DNA from: Paracyclopina nana | Lineage: Eukaryota > Arthropoda > Copepoda > Cyclopoida > Cyclopettidae | Length of the DNA stretch: 64,000 nt | Reading direction: 5' to 3' | Assembly: GCA_019096065.1 (NCBI GenBank) | Contig: JAGUCH010000006.1 | Location: forward strand, 6,406,001-6,470,000 | In this document: positions 1-10,992 of the stretch, piece by piece | Layout: each line of letters begins with the position of its first letter | How positions within the stretch are numbered: the stretch's first letter is position 1 | The notes under the pieces: generated by a model | Database searches by the model: none | Seen by the model: the letters and a program-made list of their open reading frames with translations, nothing else | What the model was told of the DNA's origin: nothing | Made by a program: the position numbers and the translations under genes

Positions 1-330
1 GTTAGCTAAGGATAATGATTGAGTCAAGAGTCGATTCAAGATGAATATCCTAGGACGATCCGTTGGTCGATCTAAGGACTGTAGGTTCTCATAGTCGATC
101 CAAGTACAGATCGTTTATCTTATCTAACCAAATACATGTCAGTCCTGGTCTATCCAAGGACTGTGTGTTCTAACATTTGATCCAAGGATGATCCGTCTCG
201 TCGATCTGGGAACTGTCCGTAGCAGTAGTCGATCCAGGGATGATACATTTCGTCGATGCAAGGCCGGTTAGTCGTAGTCTATCCACTGACGATCCGTTCT
301 CGACTTAAGGGTAGGAGTCCATAATGCGGT
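1..330. repeat. Degenerate short tandem repeat around GTCGATCCAAGGA
   Basis: Variants of a core resembling GTCGATCCAAGGA recur every 25-45 bases (for example near 75, 103, 180, 212 and 229), separated by variable filler such as CTGT and CCGTTCTC. No open frame uses this stretch. It looks like a decayed minisatellite or the edge of a larger repeat that continues to the left of the window. Confidence 0.5.
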
Positions 331-459
331 CGTAAATGACGAAACATGCTTCTGATCGTGCTTCTGCTTCATTGTAACTGGCGGAACGGGCCAATCGTGA
401 CTTACAGAGTGATTTGGTCGTAACCAGCGGATTGGGCCTATAGTGAGTGACGAATCAAG

Positions 460-925
460 CCGCGTGGGACAGAAGCTGCTCCGTCAGGGGTCTGAAACAG
501 AGCCAATGAAGGTTCTGAAGGCCAAAATGGCCAGCTTTGGCAATGCATTACATCTGCTTGCCCCAACATGGCCAAAAACTGACAGGGCAGGGCAAGCAGC
601 CACATGGGGTGAGGTATGACCCCAAATGCACTTGAAATTATCAAATGTCAAGTCAGTGATGGCTTTGAAGTCCACAAAGGCCAGCAAAGTGGCCTGGGAG
701 GGATGCTTGTCAAATTGGCCTTGTATTAGTACTATCGCGTAACAAAGATAACATGACTCTGGGGCAAGCAGACACTTGTGGTGGCCTTTTGACCCAAACT
801 GCTCTATCAGGAGTCTGAGGCAGAGCCAAAGAAGGTTCTGAAGGCCAAGTTTATCAAATGTCAAGTCAGTAATGGCTTTGAAGCCCACAAAGGCTAGATA
901 ACTTGACCCTGGGCAAGCAGACACT
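460..925. repeat. Partially duplicated blocks (direct repeats)
   Basis: Two blocks recur. About 47 bp at 478-525 (core CTGAAGGCCA) reappears at 801-848. About 46 bp at 638-683 (core ATGGCTTTGAAG) reappears at 851-897. A third short match, GGGCAAGCAGACACTT, is seen near 761 and 910. Offsets differ (about 323, 213 and 150 bp), so these are overlapping segmental duplications or repeats of a mobile sequence. Minus-strand open frames here are short and show no protein-like composition. Confidence 0.5.
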
Positions 926-1615
926 TAGACTGAATTTTGAAAAAAGAAAACCATCTCAAGATGTTAATTCCATATTGTTGATGGTTGTTTTTTCCCCCTC
1001 ATTGTTGATGGTACCAACGTAGCAAGCGAGACAGGTTGCCGCTCCGGTTTGATCAGCAAACCAAAGTTTTTTGCGAATCTGAAGACGTGGAGGAGGTGAC
1101 TGATGGTGATCAAATCGAATAACCTGCAAGGTACTCGTTATCTTCAAAAAGACACAAAAGCTCTATTTTAATTTTTACACCATTGAAAGCTACTATGGTG
1201 ACACTAAGGCGCTTGTTTTCACTTTGCTGTGGTAAGCCCAAAAAACCAACCCACATCATCCTTGTTGGAACTATTATTTATATTTTATTTCCTATTGAAT
1301 GGATGAATTACATTTGCATCAAAACATGAGGAAGTCTTATCTCCTTGATGGCGAGATTTTTCCTTGATTAGCTGACCAAACTTTGTAATTCTTAACAGAT
1401 GCATTTCTTGAATTTGTAATAGTCAACCATTTTAGAGACTAAGAATTCATACGATCTGGAATAATTTTTTTATGTCCTGTATTGTTTTCCAGAATTTGGA
1501 TTTCAGCTTTATGAAATTGTTTTTAAGAGATGGAAATAATTAAATGGAAGAAGGTGCTATCTATTTTAAAGAAGTTTGCCATCACTCTGTGTTGAGCCTT
1601 ATAGGTTTTCCTTTT
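926..1615. other. Intergenic, 3' of the synaptotagmin gene
   Basis: AT-rich DNA without a supported gene. A minus-strand AATAAA (plus-strand TTTATT at 1284-1289) is a plausible polyadenylation signal for the synaptotagmin gene, about 330 bases after its stop codon. Confidence 0.45.
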
Positions 1616-3855
1616 CTATTTTTTATCTTTTTTGTCCTTTTCCTTTTCTTTGTCTTTTTTATCCTTTTCTTTATCTTTTTCCTTGTCTTTGTCCTTCTCT
1701 TTCTCTTTTTTCTTCTTGTCCTTATCTTCTTCTTCTTCTGGCTCAGCATCTTGTAGAACATGCCATTTAATAATTGGTCTTCTGGGATTTTCGAGTACTT
1801 CTTTCCAATGCTTAAATCCTGGTTTGTAAGTTTTTGACTGATTCCATCCAAGCGCTATTTTTCCTATCGGATCACCGCCTCCAATCAAGTCATAGTCACA
1901 AACCTACGTAATATATCAGTGGTGATAATTTTCTATAGTAATCATTTTGAAACTTACAGTAACATCAAGATAGACTCTTTTCATATCCATCTCATCAATT
2001 AGAAAAACGAACGATTCATTCCAATAAGGATTTAAGTTGCACGATTTGACGCTTGTTTTCTTCTTTTTTCCGATTCTTTTCCCCTAGAGTAGGTTTGATG
2101 AATAATGAAGTAGCATACAGGTAGAAAAATTACCTTTGAGTCAAATAATTTAAGCTTGACGTAAGGATCAGAAGCTCCAGTTATGTCCATTTTTTTTAGT
2201 TTTCTTGCTTCAAGGACTGCAACCGTCAATTTACCCGATGATGGCACATAACGTAAGGAAAGGCATAAATCGCCCAAATACTGATTACTACCATCATCCA
2301 CTGGAGCAAGGTCCTTCCATTCTTCAATTGGCCCGGCAAGATCAACTGAATTCAATGGCAATTGAAATTCACCTAAAAATATTTTTTCATTCTATGATTT
2401 TTATTATCATATATAATAATAGAATACTTACTTTGCTGGTCAGAGGAAGAAAATCTATCATAATCGTATACTGCAAAGACCAATGTTTTGTCAAATGTAT
2501 CCCTAAAAGGTAAGCACAAATTATTTGATATTTTCTTAGAACAAAAAAAAAAAAAACTTACACGTAAGGTATATTTTTAAAGATAAATGTCTGGTCAAAT
2601 TTGGGGTTAAGATTTTTTCTATGCACCTTGGTCTCATATTTAGGTTTTTTATCTGGCAGCAAGTATAATTTAACAAAAGGATCCGTGAGTCCAGTTGACC
2701 AATCTGTTGGTGGTAAATCAGCGCATTCTATGACCTAAAAGTTTATTGATTTTTTAAAAATAATTTTTTAATAATAATTTTTTGCTGTTTTACAGTCACT
2801 TTGAGTTCTTGAAGCGTAAAATCATATTCAAGTCGAAAACGAATTCTTCCTTTTGCTTCTTCCTGTTGCTTTTCATCCACCTATAAATAAGTTTGAAATT
2901 TTCAGAAATTTTACTGAATTACCTAATTTTACCTCCTCTACATTGGCTTCTTCATTATCAACCAATGCATTTTCATCATCTTGTTTGTCCTTATCTTCTG
3001 CACCCTTAGGCCTTTTCTTTTTGCAAAATCTCCAAACACACCAACCAATTAATCCCAGTACCACAATTACAATGATTCCAATTATTGTAAGAACCATCCT
3101 GAAAATTTTGATTGCTTATTTCAAATGTTTTCTAAATTGAATTTTGCTCGTATGCTGTATTTCTGTCACCTTTGTTATTTCTAGCTTACCACCAATAAGT
3201 ACAATTTGTTTATATATTTTGTTTTAATAGGATTTAATTGTTGTAGAAAAACTACAAATTTGCCTGAAACGTCTCAAAAAGTGAGACGTTTCAGTATATC
3301 ATCCAATTTTATGTATTTTTTGTTATAAATGATAAAAGTTGATTGAAATACTAAGATCTCTCACTCAACGCCTTTTTATAAGTTACAACATAGATCTTTT
3401 TTAAAGGCTTGAGCTTTTTTTTGGCAAAAAATTATTACAATATTACTATATGTAAATGTATATCAGCAAGGTCAAAATATATTTTACAAGTTATACTTAA
3501 GAATACTGTACATATAAATTTTAATCCACAAAAAAGATTCCTAAATTTCCTGATTTAAATGATCAGAAAGTTACAACAATATAGAGTCATTGTCATCAGA
3601 TTATAAATTTTAAATGCAAAATGCTTACCATGGCTTCATATGAGTTTTTTCTGCAACAAGATTAACATCTTTATTGAATTCATCTTCAATTTTGTGACCA
3701 ACATCTTTGACTTTCCCTAGAAAACCTGCATTCTCTCCACTTCCGGATCCCTGTAAACTTTCTAATAGGATTTCAATTTTTTAAGAATGGAATCAAAGTT
3801 TTACCTCTGATTTATCATCAGCTTCCCTTTTGACCATTGAATGATCGGAAATCAT
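1616..3855 (-). CDS. Synaptotagmin (calcium sensor of vesicle exocytosis), nine exons
   Basis: Minus-strand exons: 3855-3805, 3750-3629, 3098-2933, 2880-2794, 2734-2562, 2502-2432, 2372-2134, 2083-1958, 1903-1616. All introns are GT-AG, the phases agree, and the product is 440 residues. Synaptotagmins tether vesicles and trigger Ca2+-dependent fusion by binding SNAREs and acidic lipids. Visible parts: a short lumenal N-terminus, one transmembrane helix at about residues 60-81 followed by Cys/Lys, C2A at about 120-245 and C2B at about 255-395. The Ca2+-ligand Asp positions are kept in both C2 domains (TDPF and [10 protein letters not shown] in C2A; SDPY and YDLIGGGD in C2B), so it should bind calcium. 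C2B ends in the family-typical RRPI-KWH. Odd: about 44 residues of almost pure Lys/Glu/Asp follow (397-440), where most family members end soon after WHxL. The family assignment is certain; the exact paralogue is not. Confidence 0.93.
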
Positions 3856-6748
3856 TTTTCTTCGCTTTACACAGTTTTTTTTTCAAGATCTAATAATAAA
3901 GAACAAAATGCATGAATGAAGCACAAAATAGCACTTTTTTGTAATATTAGTAGAAGTCATGCAATATTTTAAGCATACAAAGGTCCAAAATATATAAAAA
4001 CTAATGAAAATTTTAAAAATCAGGCTGGTTTTTTTCCACGAAAAGGCTTGAGATCTAGTTCAAATATTCAATTTTCACAATAAATCTACATATATGCACT
4101 ACAAAAGCAAAGATATTGAAGATATTCCTAATTTACTAACAAATATTTGTATTTCTTTTTTACTTTTCGACCAACCTTTTTAAAGAGAAATAGGAAGAAA
4201 GTAAGATTCCACATCAAATCTTGGCCAAAAACTAGGATTTGAGCAGCATTCTTGATCACCTTGTACATTTTTAAAAGCTTTGGCCTTTAGATGAAATGAT
4301 CAAAAAATATTATACTCACACAGTGTTTGGAAATAAGTTTACTTTTTCTTGAAACTTTTTAGAGCCAAAAATTGGTACGTGCATGTAAGTATGTTTTAGG
4401 TATATTTTTCTTTTGAAGTAACATTTACCAATACAAAATTACTATTGGTAAACAAAAAACCTTTTATGACTCTTAATTTTTTCCTGCGACTTACAAATTA
4501 GCTATAAATTTTTCAAGCAGAATTGCAAGACCAGTAAATTTTCTCACTAAGATCCTCTTTTAAATTGAAGGTTAATTCTAAAGGAATTGATATCGGAGTC
4601 GTATTCCGAATTAAAAAAAAAAAGAGAAATTGAGCAAAAGAAGAGTTAACCATTCAGTACAGAATACTTACTTATGCTCAGAAAAACTAAAAAACACTTA
4701 TAGTATCCGAGGAATAACAAATAACTTATATCCTCTGTTTCTTAAGTTATGCTCAATTTTATCACGAAACAGTATAAAGCAAACTAGTGCTTTTAGTTAC
4801 GACTGTAGATGGCCTCCAAAAGGCTGTCGTAGAATTCAGTAAGGAGCCAACGCATGCGCAGCTTATATTGCATGAAAGAGAGCGCTCCAATTTTCTTTCC
4901 TATATAAAAAATATTTTTTTAGTTTTTTCTTTTTGTTTCTATTTAGCTATTAAAAATCACTGTAGGGAAGAAATTATTTTACAACTTTTACCAAAAAAAA
5001 TTTCACATTTACGCATGTTGCCCCATATGTAATTTCTCCGGCTTTCTAGAGGCTTTCTCAACCAGAACATGGTTTGCCTAAGAGAAATCGAAAGCTAGCA
5101 GGACAGAGCGAAAGCTGTGTGCTATAATCATGTGATAGCAACATGGCCCACACGAGGTCCAAAGAATGTAGCAAGCAGAGGGTCATTATGGGTCGATGTT
5201 CTGTTACAAAAATTATCTTAATTTTAAACTTGTTCAACATTTTTTAGAAAGGCTTGTCGATCTTAAAATTTCTTAAATCTAAAAGTTCTTTACATATACT
5301 TATTTAATTTTCCAAGTTATTTAAGAACATGAACACTTGTTATGACCCACATTTGTTGACCTGATTTTAGAAGACTGGTGAGAAAAATTCCTCAGGTAAA
5401 ATTGAGCTTGGCTCAGAATTTGGCCTAGTCATTGAAATTTACAAAGACTTAGAAATTCTTTTTAAATTTCAATGTGGGAATTGAATGAAATAATAAGACA
5501 TTTTGTATTGTTTACGATTTTTATTGGGTTGCATTTAAATGCCTCTGCTGATATTTTTTTTCTCCTATGACAGTCACATTTCAAGGGTGAGAGAAGCAAC
5601 AGCTTTATATGCAGATTTATTAGTAGTTGTTGTATTACTCTACTAAGAAATTTGCTTTAAAGTTTTGTTACATATTTGATGAGATAAACATTAGTAGCTC
5701 TTTAGATATAACTCAGCAAAGTAGCATTATGTTGCTTTTTTTCTTTTTTAAACCTGCAAAAGCTTGGATATAACAAAAACATACAAACATTCTCAAAAAT
5801 GGACAATAATAACATTTTTTAAAACTTGTTTGTTTGTTCATGAGCTATGATACCATTGATTACAAATATTTTTTCAAAACATCAAATGCATGAATTTTTC
5901 TTGTCTGATGTATCCTCAAAATGATAATTTACCTTTTTGCAAAAATCAAGAGTAAAATGACATTTTTAAGGAAAACTTGAGCAGTGGGGATGTTCTTCCT
6001 GATAGAGAACAAAAAGTTCTCTTGTCGATCGTCTACATCCAATAAAAATGAAAATATCAGTAACAAAACAGATAAATTCAGTTTTGAGCAATAGTCATTG
6101 CAGTTTTTTCTGCTTGGAAAGAAGTCGACGGAGGTAGAGCACACCCACAGGCAGAATTTTTTTTTTTTCAAACAGCAATTTCCTATCTTTGCAGTTTGGT
6201 CGAAATCCAAGAAGAACAAGATGGAAAACAAACTAACTTTTTTTGATTTTCTCTCTTGATTCAGTCGTTGTTTTGGCGAAAGTATTATTGGATGGATGAA
6301 TTTTTCTTGCTTGGCGGTGGTTCTTTAGGCACTTAAAAACTTCCAATTCCGCCTTAATAAATTGGATGTTTTTCTTTGGCTCTTTTATGTGCCCTACTCG
6401 TCGTTAGTCGAGATAACCAAATCAAAATTTTTTTGCTTCTGAAAAAAGCTTTTTCTTTTGCCAAGTAAAATTATAGAAAAAGACTCATCGGCAAAAAAAT
6501 GTGGGGTTATTTCATTTGGGGAGGGGTACAAATTGTGAATTTCACATACATATAGGGAGTCACTAGGACTGGGTTTTTTATAGACTCTAGTCCAGCTAGA
6601 AACTTTTTTGATGTTTCAAATTTTGTTTTAGCTACAAAAAAGACTGTAATGGCATTTTGTTGACAAATAGAAGAAATGGTAGCAAAAAGGATATTTGCCG
6701 TGCTTGGCTGAACTTTTTTGGGCTACCGCTTAATATTTGTTGCTTCAG
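3856..6748. other. Intergenic region between synaptotagmin and the alternative-first-exon locus
   Basis: About 2.9 kb of AT-rich DNA. It should contain the synaptotagmin promoter and any 5' untranslated exons, but I cannot assign them. Small open frames on both strands (for example 4630-5032 plus, 5929-6231 minus) are low-complexity, lack splice logic or conserved motifs, and are not called. Confidence 0.5.
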
Positions 6749-7709
6749 TTATGCAAGTGTGCCGCACTTGATCTTGTGGCAGTCCTTTCCAGCAGCAAAA
6801 TGCTTATAGTAGGTCTTGTACTTAGAAGGCACAAATGCTGATGCAATCCTAAATTCAAAAAAGTTTTTTAAGTTGTTATATATGGATAAATTTTATTGAG
6901 GCTTACTGGACAGCAGGTCCGTTTAATCCAACATCTGCTGCGATGCCACCAACTTCGCAAGCAATCCTTTCCATGCATCCTTCGCTAGTAGCAACTGAAT
7001 TGTACACATCACTGACTCGCTGAGCAACATCATTCATGGGGTTGAATTCTAAGCAAAAATATGGTTATTTGTGAGACATAATTGACGCGCATTGTTAAAA
7101 TCACGTGATTTTATTACAATTGCAGGGTCTTTAGGGGTCCCATATTTACAGCTATTTGCTCCCTTCCAATTAAAAGTATGTGGTTTTTCTATTTTGTGCA
7201 AAGCCCTCGTGGCAGCAAATTGAAGAGAGTGAAAGTAGTGTATATGTTTGTGTGTTACTGGTCTTACCATCAGCAGTTTCTCTCCTTTTGCGTACAGTGA
7301 CATTGCTGATAGTAGGGAAGAGAAGAGAAAGACCAGCAATGATCAACCAGCCAACAATGATTATAGAAATGGCATTTCCAATGTCAGGCCCTCCTTCTTC
7401 AGCGTAGGAGACTCCATAAGAGTCTGAGGGTGCTCCATAGCTAGTAGCAGGAGCACCGTAATCAGATGCCGGTGCACCGTAATCTGAGGCAGGCGCTCCG
7501 TAATCTGAGGCAGGTGCACCATAATCAGATGCAGGTGCGGCATATGAAGAGGCCTGTGCTGGTGCACCGTAGCCAGAGCTAGATTGGGGGGCAGCAGCGT
7601 GGGCATGATGGTGACCACCAGCCCCATCTCGTCTTACAAGATTATGGGCAGCTCCGTTGGCAGCTCCAACGGCAAGAGCAAGGCCGCAAACAAATTTGCT
7701 GTAGTACAT
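6749..7709 (-). CDS. YGAP-repeat secreted/membrane protein, isoform from proximal first exon
   Basis: Minus-strand exons 7709-7268, 7048-6907 and 6848-6749 (GT-AG, phases 1 and 2) give 227 residues. The start has a hydrophobic leader consistent with a signal peptide, then a dibasic VRRD site, a His/Ala-rich patch and tandem DYGAPAS-type repeats (about residues 40-95). A hydrophobic segment ending in SLLFP (about 112-131) precedes VRKRRE. The shared C-terminal exons encode a compact domain with paired cysteines (EGCMERIACEVGG; CHKIKCG). I know similar crustacean sequences only as uncharacterised; a cuticle or epithelial role is a guess. The first exon is one of three similar ones at this locus, all ending in the same splice phase. 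Confidence 0.8.
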
Positions 7710-7824
7710 TGTGCAATTGTTGTGTGGTGTAGTGCTGTGTTGTGTTCAGTAGAAGTGTGGTTGTATGTAGCTGCTGCAAGTAGAAGGATTCCACCGTAAG
7801 TTCTCGTTGTTCAGCTACCCTTAC

Positions 7825-8278
7825 CTTCATCTCCGACTTCCCGCCGTTTTCGCACTGTAGTAAGAGATACATATGTAGGAAACAGAAGGGATAGCCCGAT
7901 AAGAGCCAGGATAGGTATAATGATTGATGTTAGATCAAATCCACCGCCCTCTTCCTCATACGGAACTCCGTAGGAGGCTTCTGGCTGAGAGTAAGAAGGT
8001 GCGCTATAGGAAGGTGCACTGTACGAAGGAGCAGGTGCATTATATGAGGGAGCTGGCGCACTGTATGAAGGTGCAGGGGCGCTGTATGATGGGGCAGGGG
8101 CGCTATATGAAGGTGCAGGGGCGCTGTATGAAGGGGCAGAGTAGGCAGGAGCAGAAGGTGCCCCGTACTCTGAGTCTCTCTTGACCTTATGGTAGACATC
8201 ATGTCTGGTTTTGATTTTGTGCGAGCCGGCTGAGCCGGCGGCGGTGAAGACGGCAGCGCAAATCACTTTTGATAGCAT
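7825..8278 (-). CDS. Middle alternative first exon of the YGAP/YSAP locus
   Basis: Coding exon from ATG at 8278 (chosen over an upstream in-frame ATG at 8359 because only this one begins with a hydrophobic leader) to a GT donor after 7825, phase 1. It encodes a signal peptide, a basic stretch ending in KR, about nine SYSAP-type repeats, an acidic patch and a hydrophobic segment PILALIGLSLLFPTYV followed by VRKRRE. No downstream exon of its own is seen, and the frame dies within the intron. Splicing onto the shared exons 7048-6907 and 6848-6749 keeps frame and gives 231 residues. A cryptic acceptor at about 7768 also exists, but the frame it gives does not look like protein. Confidence 0.65.
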
Positions 8279-8448
8279 TTCGCAAAATGCAGAGTTGTTA
8301 GTATGTTGATGCTGCAATACACGATACTGCAAGTATTGTGATAATCGAGAACGAGACACTTTGACCTAGCTTGACCTAATTTGATTGACCACTGTGTGGG
8401 AGGGCTAGGGAGGGCTAAAAAGAAGTAATCCCCTCACAATCTTCTTAC

Positions 8449-8824
8449 CATCTTCTGCGTCTCTCTTCCTTCGAACAGTAGAGAGGGACACAAAGGTGGG
8501 GAAAAGAAGAGAAAGACCAGCCAAAACAAGCAGCCCAATGATAATTGGAGTGATGTCTGGGAACTGTTCTTGCTCCTCATAGCCACCGTAAGAAACTCCG
8601 TAGCTATCGGCTGGAGCGCCATATGAAGCTGCAGGGGCTCCATAGGAAGCTTCGGGAGCTCCGTAAGAAGAAGCAGGCGCAGCGTATGAAGCAGCAGGTT
8701 CTTCGTAACCGGAACTAACATGGGCATGCTCGTGAGCTCCATCTCTTTTAGCAAATTCGGTTTTTATTGATGATGCACTGGCGGAAGCCAGGCCTAGAGC
8801 AGCTATGGCGGCTTCTCTGAACAT
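8449..8824 (-). CDS. Distal alternative first exon of the YGAP locus
   Basis: ATG at 8824, donor after 8449, phase 1. It encodes a leader (FREAAIAALGLASASAS), a KR site, a His-containing patch, SYGAP-type repeats, a Glu/Gln-rich linker and a hydrophobic segment IIIGLLVLAGLSLLFPTFV followed by VRRKRD. Order and motifs match the other two first exons. Spliced to the shared 3' exons it gives 205 residues. The minus-strand TCAGTC just upstream (about 8860) resembles an arthropod initiator, suggesting an independent promoter. Confidence 0.65.
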
Positions 8825-10992
8825 TTTCAGTGATTGTGATATAGATGGGATTTTTCAATGACTGATAAGTTCAGCTGCTGCGAAAAATTCTAATTAAACT
8901 CTGTTATTGAGGAATCATTTTTCTACAGTAGGCTAGACATTTTAATTCTGAATGACTTGAAAGTAGACTTTTTTTTTTACCTATTTAGTACTTTTCTAAA
9001 AGGAACTTGTAAAAGTGTCCAATAATTTTGATATTTAACTAGAAAGTTTATTCAAGTTTAAAAACTTACTTGCTATCTGCTTCCAATGACAATGGAACTG
9101 AACTGAAACCAAGTCTAATCCAACAGTATTACCAATCCACTGTCCTGCAAACGAGTGCTCGAAGCGCTTCTTAAAGCTGTGAAATGAGAAACTACAGGCC
9201 ATGCAGCCTATCCAATCTAGGCTTGCCTCACTCTTATTGTCATAACTGTACATGCTAACTGTAAGAAAACAGAAAACAAAAATTTTAAGCAATATTGATC
9301 AGGTAAAAGTAAAAAGTTAATTTTCTGATTTTTTCTTGTTATTTTTTTTTCAATTTTGCTGGTTTTTTTCTCACTGTGACAAATAGCAAGGCCAGCCTCG
9401 ACTCATGCCATGTAAAATGTCTCGAAATATTTGTCCTTTACCTCGCGTTAAAATCTCCCCTTCCCTCTATTTTTATTGAGATATGTAAACTTTGAGAATC
9501 TATTTTGCGGGCTTAATAACTTAAGTGTATAAGCCTTGAAAAAAGACTGAACTTATGAGACACAGTGGTAATTCAAGTTGTGAGTTCCCAAGGCAGTGAA
9601 ATTTCGCCGCAAGCCACAACCTACTCGTTCTGGCATGCCATGGCCAATGTGTGTCAGTTGGAGCAACTGAGACTCGCCTTGGCATTACTTTTACTACACA
9701 CCCATGCATGAGCCACCTGAACCTAGTTTTTTCTTCTAAGTTTCAAGATCCAGGTCAACCTTAAATATGCAGTAACCGATATATTTGGGTTTTTTGAAAA
9801 AAAAAAGTAACTGATTGCTGTCAAAGCTCTTTTCGACTTTTTCATTTATGAAAAATATATTTCATCCCATTGCAACATCCTGGTTTGACTTTTTAAAAAA
9901 CATTAAAAAAATGGTATGAAAAAAGTGAAAATTAGAGAGTTTATTAACGTTTCTTAACAGACAAATCCGGTTTCACTTGAGGGTCACAGAAAAAGTTGCG
10001 AAACATAGCCATCAAGGTATTTTCTGGACAATGAATCTAAGATGACCTCGACTGTGTTGATTCAGTTTTCGCAAATTTACAAACATACAACAAATAAAAA
10101 ATGACTACTAGAAAATCGCATTAATACATTTTCCTATCTTTTAAGAAGTCAAGTAAAAAAGTAAATAACATCCGTTTTTTTACTAGTTTTCACTATGTTT
10201 CTAATGACTTAAATTAGTTTTTACAAGGAAATACAAAATTTAAAATTTGAAAACGTAATAAATAGTAATTATTTAGTAATAAGTGGTTTTATGAAGAAGG
10301 TTTTTTTAAAATAGTTTTCCATATGATACCGCTTGCAACCAAGCTGAAAGTTTTTTAAGCCATATGACTGCCGTATGTTCACAATTTTCACTTTCTATTC
10401 CTCTCGTTAGGCAATCCTAAACTTCGCTTCAAAGAATGTAACGAAACTTGCAAAAACGATATTTTTGTTACAAAACGAATTTTTTGAAGATGATCTAAAT
10501 GACATAATTTTACAAGATTTCCAAATATTTCATTTTTTTTGTTTCATCAAAATTTTTGCATAGAATATGAATAATTATGACATAACAAAGTACAAGAAGA
10601 CAAGAAAACTTTTCTTTGAAATTTCGAAAAGGCATGCATAGAAATAAATTGAATATTTCTAATGATTTAGAAATTTTTAAAGCTTTCACCGTTGAATTGT
10701 TTAAAATCGTTCTCAAAATTTTTTTTGTCAGCAGGAATTGTCAAGCAGTGTAGCAATTTATGTCATATTTCTGATTCTTTTTCAGAATATTAATAGCAAA
10801 AAAGTGTATGTATGATTTAAATATATTTGGCAACTTTTTGTGGTTATAAGAAGGTTTTTTTTATGAACAAAAAATAAAATAAATAAATTGATAAAAACAG
10901 AAACGAAGTGCGTAAAATAAAATGATATTTTTAAATGAAAGTTTGATGTTTTCTTTAGTCTGTTTATTTCTTTTCTTTATTATGTGCATTCA
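8825..10992. other. Intergenic, no gene seen
   Basis: About 2.2 kb of AT-rich sequence. Frames such as 9035-9292 and 10510-10716 (both minus) are short, lack plausible splice partners and read as non-protein. TTTATT at 10963-10968 on the plus strand is a likely minus-strand polyadenylation signal for the GAS2-like gene. Confidence 0.5.

Noticed and set aside
484-924. Minus-strand 146-residue frame
   Set aside because: It overlaps duplicated non-coding blocks and its residues repeat because the DNA is duplicated.
1544-1851. Plus-strand Phe/Leu/Ser-rich frames and a second minus frame
   Set aside because: Antisense or shifted readings of the low-complexity synaptotagmin tail exon.
7642-7872. 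Continuation of the middle first exon through a cryptic acceptor near 7768
   Set aside because: The resulting frame reads as low-complexity Thr/His-rich sequence, whereas joining the shared 3' exons gives a structured C-terminus.
9035-9292. Minus-strand 85-residue frame between host genes
   Set aside because: No splice partner and no recognisable motif; could be a remnant exon, but the evidence is insufficient.
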